From Myxococcales bacterium (GTDB lineage Bacteria > Myxococcota_A > Polyangia > Palsa-1104), in contig JAHFDU010000118.1 of the NCBI GenBank assembly GCA_023248835.1, positions 1 to 6,445 of the forward strand: DNA of 6,445 nucleotides, written 5' to 3'. This document shows positions 4,600 through 6,445 of this stretch, piece after piece. The notes beneath the pieces were generated by a model, which worked only from the letters and a program-made list of their open reading frames with translations, was not told where the DNA came from and did not search any database. The position numbers and the translations under genes were made by a program. The first letter of the stretch is position 1; every line of letters starts with the position of its first letter.

Positions 4600-5796
4600 A
4601 TGTCGAAGGAAAAATTCGTCCGCAACAAGCCGCACGTAAACATTGGCACGATCGGCCACGTCGATCATGGCAAGACGACCCTGACGGCTGCGATCACCAA
4701 ATGCATGGCCACTAAGGGGCGCGCGCAGTTTATGGCGTACGACCAGATCGACAAAGCTCCGGAAGAGCGTGAGCGCGGCATCACCATCTCGACCGCGCAC
4801 GTCGAGTATGAGAGCGAAAAGCGCCACTACGCGCACGTCGACTGTCCAGGACATGCCGACTACATCAAGAACATGATCACCGGGGCAGCGCAGATGGACG
4901 GCGCGATTCTCGTCGTCAGCGCGCCCGACGGACCGATGCCGCAAACCCGCGAGCACATCCTGCTTGCCCGTCAGGTCGGTGTGCCGTCGCTGGTGGTCTA
5001 TCTGAACAAGGTGGACATGATCGGTGAGGCCGACAAAGAGCTGCTCGATCTGGTCGAATTGGAAATTCGCGAGCTTCTTGGCAAGTACAAGTTTCCGGGC
5101 GACACCACCCCGATCATTCGTGGTTCGGCGCTCAAAGCGCTCGAGGGCGACGCCGGCGAGCTTGGCACGCCATCGATCGACAAGCTGCTCGAAGCCTGTG
5201 ACAGCTTTATTCCGGAGCCGGTGCGCGCTCTCGACAAGCCGTTCTTGATGCCGGTCGAGGATGTGTTTACCATTTCTGGCCGTGGCACCGTCACCACTGG
5301 TCGCATCGAGCGCGGCATCGTCAAAGTCGGCGACGAAGTCGAAATCATCGGCTTTCGCGACACCACCAAGACCACCGTCACTGGCGTCGAGATGTTCCGC
5401 AAGCTGCTCGACGAAGGACGCGCGGGCGACAACGTCGGCGCACTGCTCCGCGGCACCAAGCGCGAAGAGGTGGAGCGCGGCCAGGTGCTGGCAAAGCCGG
5501 GCTCGATCACTCCGCACAAGAAGTTCAAGGCTGAAGTTTATGTTCTCAAGAAGGAAGAGGGCGGTCGCCACACTCCGTTCTTCACCAACTATCGGCCGCA
5601 GTTTTATTTCCGCACCACCGACGTGACCGGTGTGGTCAAGTTGCCCGACGGCGTCGAAATGGTGATGCCCGGCGACAACATCAACATCGACGTCGAGCTG
5701 ATCACGCCGATAGCGGCGGAAGAGGGATTGCGTTTCGCCATTCGCGAAGGCGGTCGGACGGTGGGCGCTGGAGTGGTTACCAAGATTACCGAGTAA
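4600..5796 (+). CDS. tuf: Translation elongation factor EF-Tu
   Basis: EF-Tu is the GTPase that delivers aminoacyl-tRNA to the ribosomal A site. The 398-residue protein is complete. GTPase motifs are intact: GHVDHGKT (19-26, P-loop), RGITI (59-63, switch I with Thr62), DCPGH (81-85, switch II with catalytic His85), NKVD (136-139) and SALKAL (176-181). Domain 2 follows from about 210 (ISGRGTVTTGRIERG), and domain 3 ends with REGGRTVGAGVVTKI. Gln125 in the ARQVGVP segment, part of the kirromycin-binding interface, is kept. The sequence looks closest to deltaproteobacterial or myxobacterial EF-Tu from memory. The start is set by AAAGGAG upstream and the standard N-terminus ending in NKPHVNIGTIGH. 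rpsJ follows after 12 nt, so the two are probably co-transcribed. Whether this is the only tuf copy cannot be told here. Confidence 0.99.
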   Translation: MSKEKFVRNKPHVNIGTIGHVDHGKTTLTAAITKCMATKGRAQFMAYDQIDKAPEERERGITISTAHVEYESEKRHYAHVDCPGHADYIKNMITGAAQMDGAILVVSAPDGPMPQTREHILLARQVGVPSLVVYLNKVDMIGEADKELLDLVELEIRELLGKYKFPGDTTPIIRGSALKALEGDAGELGTPSIDKLLEACDSFIPEPVRALDKPFLMPVEDVFTISGRGTVTTGRIERGIVKVGDEVEIIGFRDTTKTTVTGVEMFRKLLDEGRAGDNVGALLRGTKREEVERGQVLAKPGSITPHKKFKAEVYVLKKEEGGRHTPFFTNYRPQFYFRTTDVTGVVKLPDGVEMVMPGDNINIDVELITPIAAEEGLRFAIREGGRTVGAGVVTKITE

Positions 5797-5808
5797 AGGC
5801 GTACAAAA

Positions 5809-6117
5809 ATGACATCACCGAAAATACGAATTCGCCTCAAGGCCTACGATCATAAGTTGCTCGATCAGTCGGCCAGCGAGATCGTTGATACGGCGAAGCG
5901 AACCGGCGCCAAAGTGGCCGGCCCGATCCCGTTGCCGACGAAAATCAACAAGTACTGCGTGCTCAGGTCGCCGCACGTCGACAAAAAGTCGCGCGAGCAG
6001 TTTGAGATTCGTACGCACAAGCGCCTGCTCGACATTTTGGAGCCGACGCAACAAACGCTGGACGCGCTGATGAAATTGGATTTGTCGGCTGGAGTGGACG
6101 TCGAAATCAAAACCTGA
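5809..6117 (+). CDS. rpsJ: 30S ribosomal protein S10 (NusE)
   Basis: S10 is part of the 30S head and, as NusE, also joins NusB in transcription antitermination of rRNA operons. The 102-residue product has the normal length. It begins with the strand KIRIRLKAYDHKLLDQS (residues 5-21) and contains the ribosome-penetrating loop and following strand, SPHVDKKSREQFEIRTHKR (54-72). An AAAGG overlapping the tuf stop (5795-5799) lies 9 nt before the ATG. In most bacteria rpsJ opens the S10 operon with a long leader through which L4 controls expression. Here only 12 nt separate it from tuf, so no S10-type leader exists. The next gene is rplD rather than the expected rplC. Confidence 0.98.
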   Translation: MTSPKIRIRLKAYDHKLLDQSASEIVDTAKRTGAKVAGPIPLPTKINKYCVLRSPHVDKKSREQFEIRTHKRLLDILEPTQQTLDALMKLDLSAGVDVEIKT

Positions 6118-6134
6118 CCGGACGAGGAACGAAG

Positions 6135-6445
6135 ATGTCCAAGATAGATGTGAAAAGCCTCGATGGCGGCACGGTTGGCGAGCTTGAACTCGACGACGCG
6201 GTGTTTGGCGTTGAGGTCAACGAGCACCTGCTGTGGGAAGCGGTAAAGCAGCAACAGGCGAAAAAGCGCGCCGGTACCCACTCGACCAAGCGCCGCGACG
6301 AAGTGCGCGGCGGTGGTAAGAAACCCTACAAGCAGAAGGGAACCGGCAACGCGCGCCAGGGTTCGACCCGCGCGCCCCATTTTGTCGGCGGCGGTGGAGC
6401 GTTTACGCCGAAGCCGCGTGACTACGAATACGCGCTGCCCAAGAA
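6135..6445 (+). CDS. rplD: 50S ribosomal protein L4, 5' part (runs off the right edge)
   Basis: L4 binds domain I of 23S rRNA early in 50S assembly, and its long loop lines the peptide exit tunnel. The 103 visible codons, about half of a typical L4 of some 200 residues, start MSKIDVKSLDG. The tunnel loop is recognisable: RGGGKKPYKQKGTGNAR (58-74) with Lys63, the position of erythromycin-resistance changes in E. coli, then the GS-TRAP segment and the Gly-rich turn (84-88) before FTPKPRDY. This is L4 and not L3, as the K-K-P-x-x-Q-K-G-T-G signature shows. GAGGA at 6124-6128 sits 6 nt before the ATG. The gap to rpsJ is 17 nt, leaving no room for rplC. Confidence 0.96.
   Translation, partial: MSKIDVKSLDGGTVGELELDDAVFGVEVNEHLLWEAVKQQQAKKRAGTHSTKRRDEVRGGGKKPYKQKGTGNARQGSTRAPHFVGGGGAFTPKPRDYEYALPK

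Noticed and set aside
4393..5571. Long open frame (392 codons) antisense to tuf
   Set aside because: It is opposite a fully conserved EF-Tu gene; long antisense frames there arise from strongly biased GC-rich codon use. The translation is not protein-like in any family I know.

Overview
The window looks like a chromosomal piece of a GC-rich Gram-negative bacterium, most likely from the Myxococcota or a related deltaproteobacterial lineage. This rests on the EF-Tu sequence flavour, a large surface lipoprotein with Asp-Gly-Gly-Pro-type linkers and Ca-loop-like Asp repeats, and GC-rich coding sequence. The lineage call is inference; no marker comparison was possible.

Left part (1-3136), all genes on the minus strand. 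Reading in the direction of transcription there are: a long secreted lipoprotein (start near 3124, stop at 800) with beta-propeller-like repeats and a C-terminal beta-sandwich-like region; a small, lower-GC hypothetical protein (681-340); and the first 31 codons of an exported protein (from 94, running off the left edge). Two near-identical 75/77-bp inverted-repeat elements (160-234 and 723-799) sit on either side of the small gene. A third, shorter hairpin with the same GGGACGG end (3235-3260) lies upstream of the lipoprotein gene. These look like non-autonomous REP/MITE-type elements of the kind moved by IS200-like (Y1/RAYT) transposases, but no transposase is present here.

Middle (3137-3532), a divergent intergenic region. 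It has a good sigma70-type promoter for the lipoprotein on the minus strand, overlapped by two interleaved inverted repeats, then the REP-like hairpin, then a near-consensus promoter (TTGACA-16-TACACT) for rpsL on the plus strand.

Right part (3533-6445), plus strand: rpsL, rpsG, tuf, rpsJ and the 5' part of rplD, i.e. the str and S10 ribosomal-protein operons joined in one tight cluster. Two genes expected in the usual bacterial order are absent: fusA (EF-G) between rpsG and tuf, where only a 194-bp spacer is found, and rplC (L3) between rpsJ and rplD, where there are only 17 bp. Both genes are essential in known bacteria and would have to lie elsewhere in the genome.

I see no clearly new defence or catalytic system. 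The points most worth following up are the missing fusA and rplC, the family of structured repeats around a compositionally distinct small gene, and the interleaved palindromes over the lipoprotein promoter.
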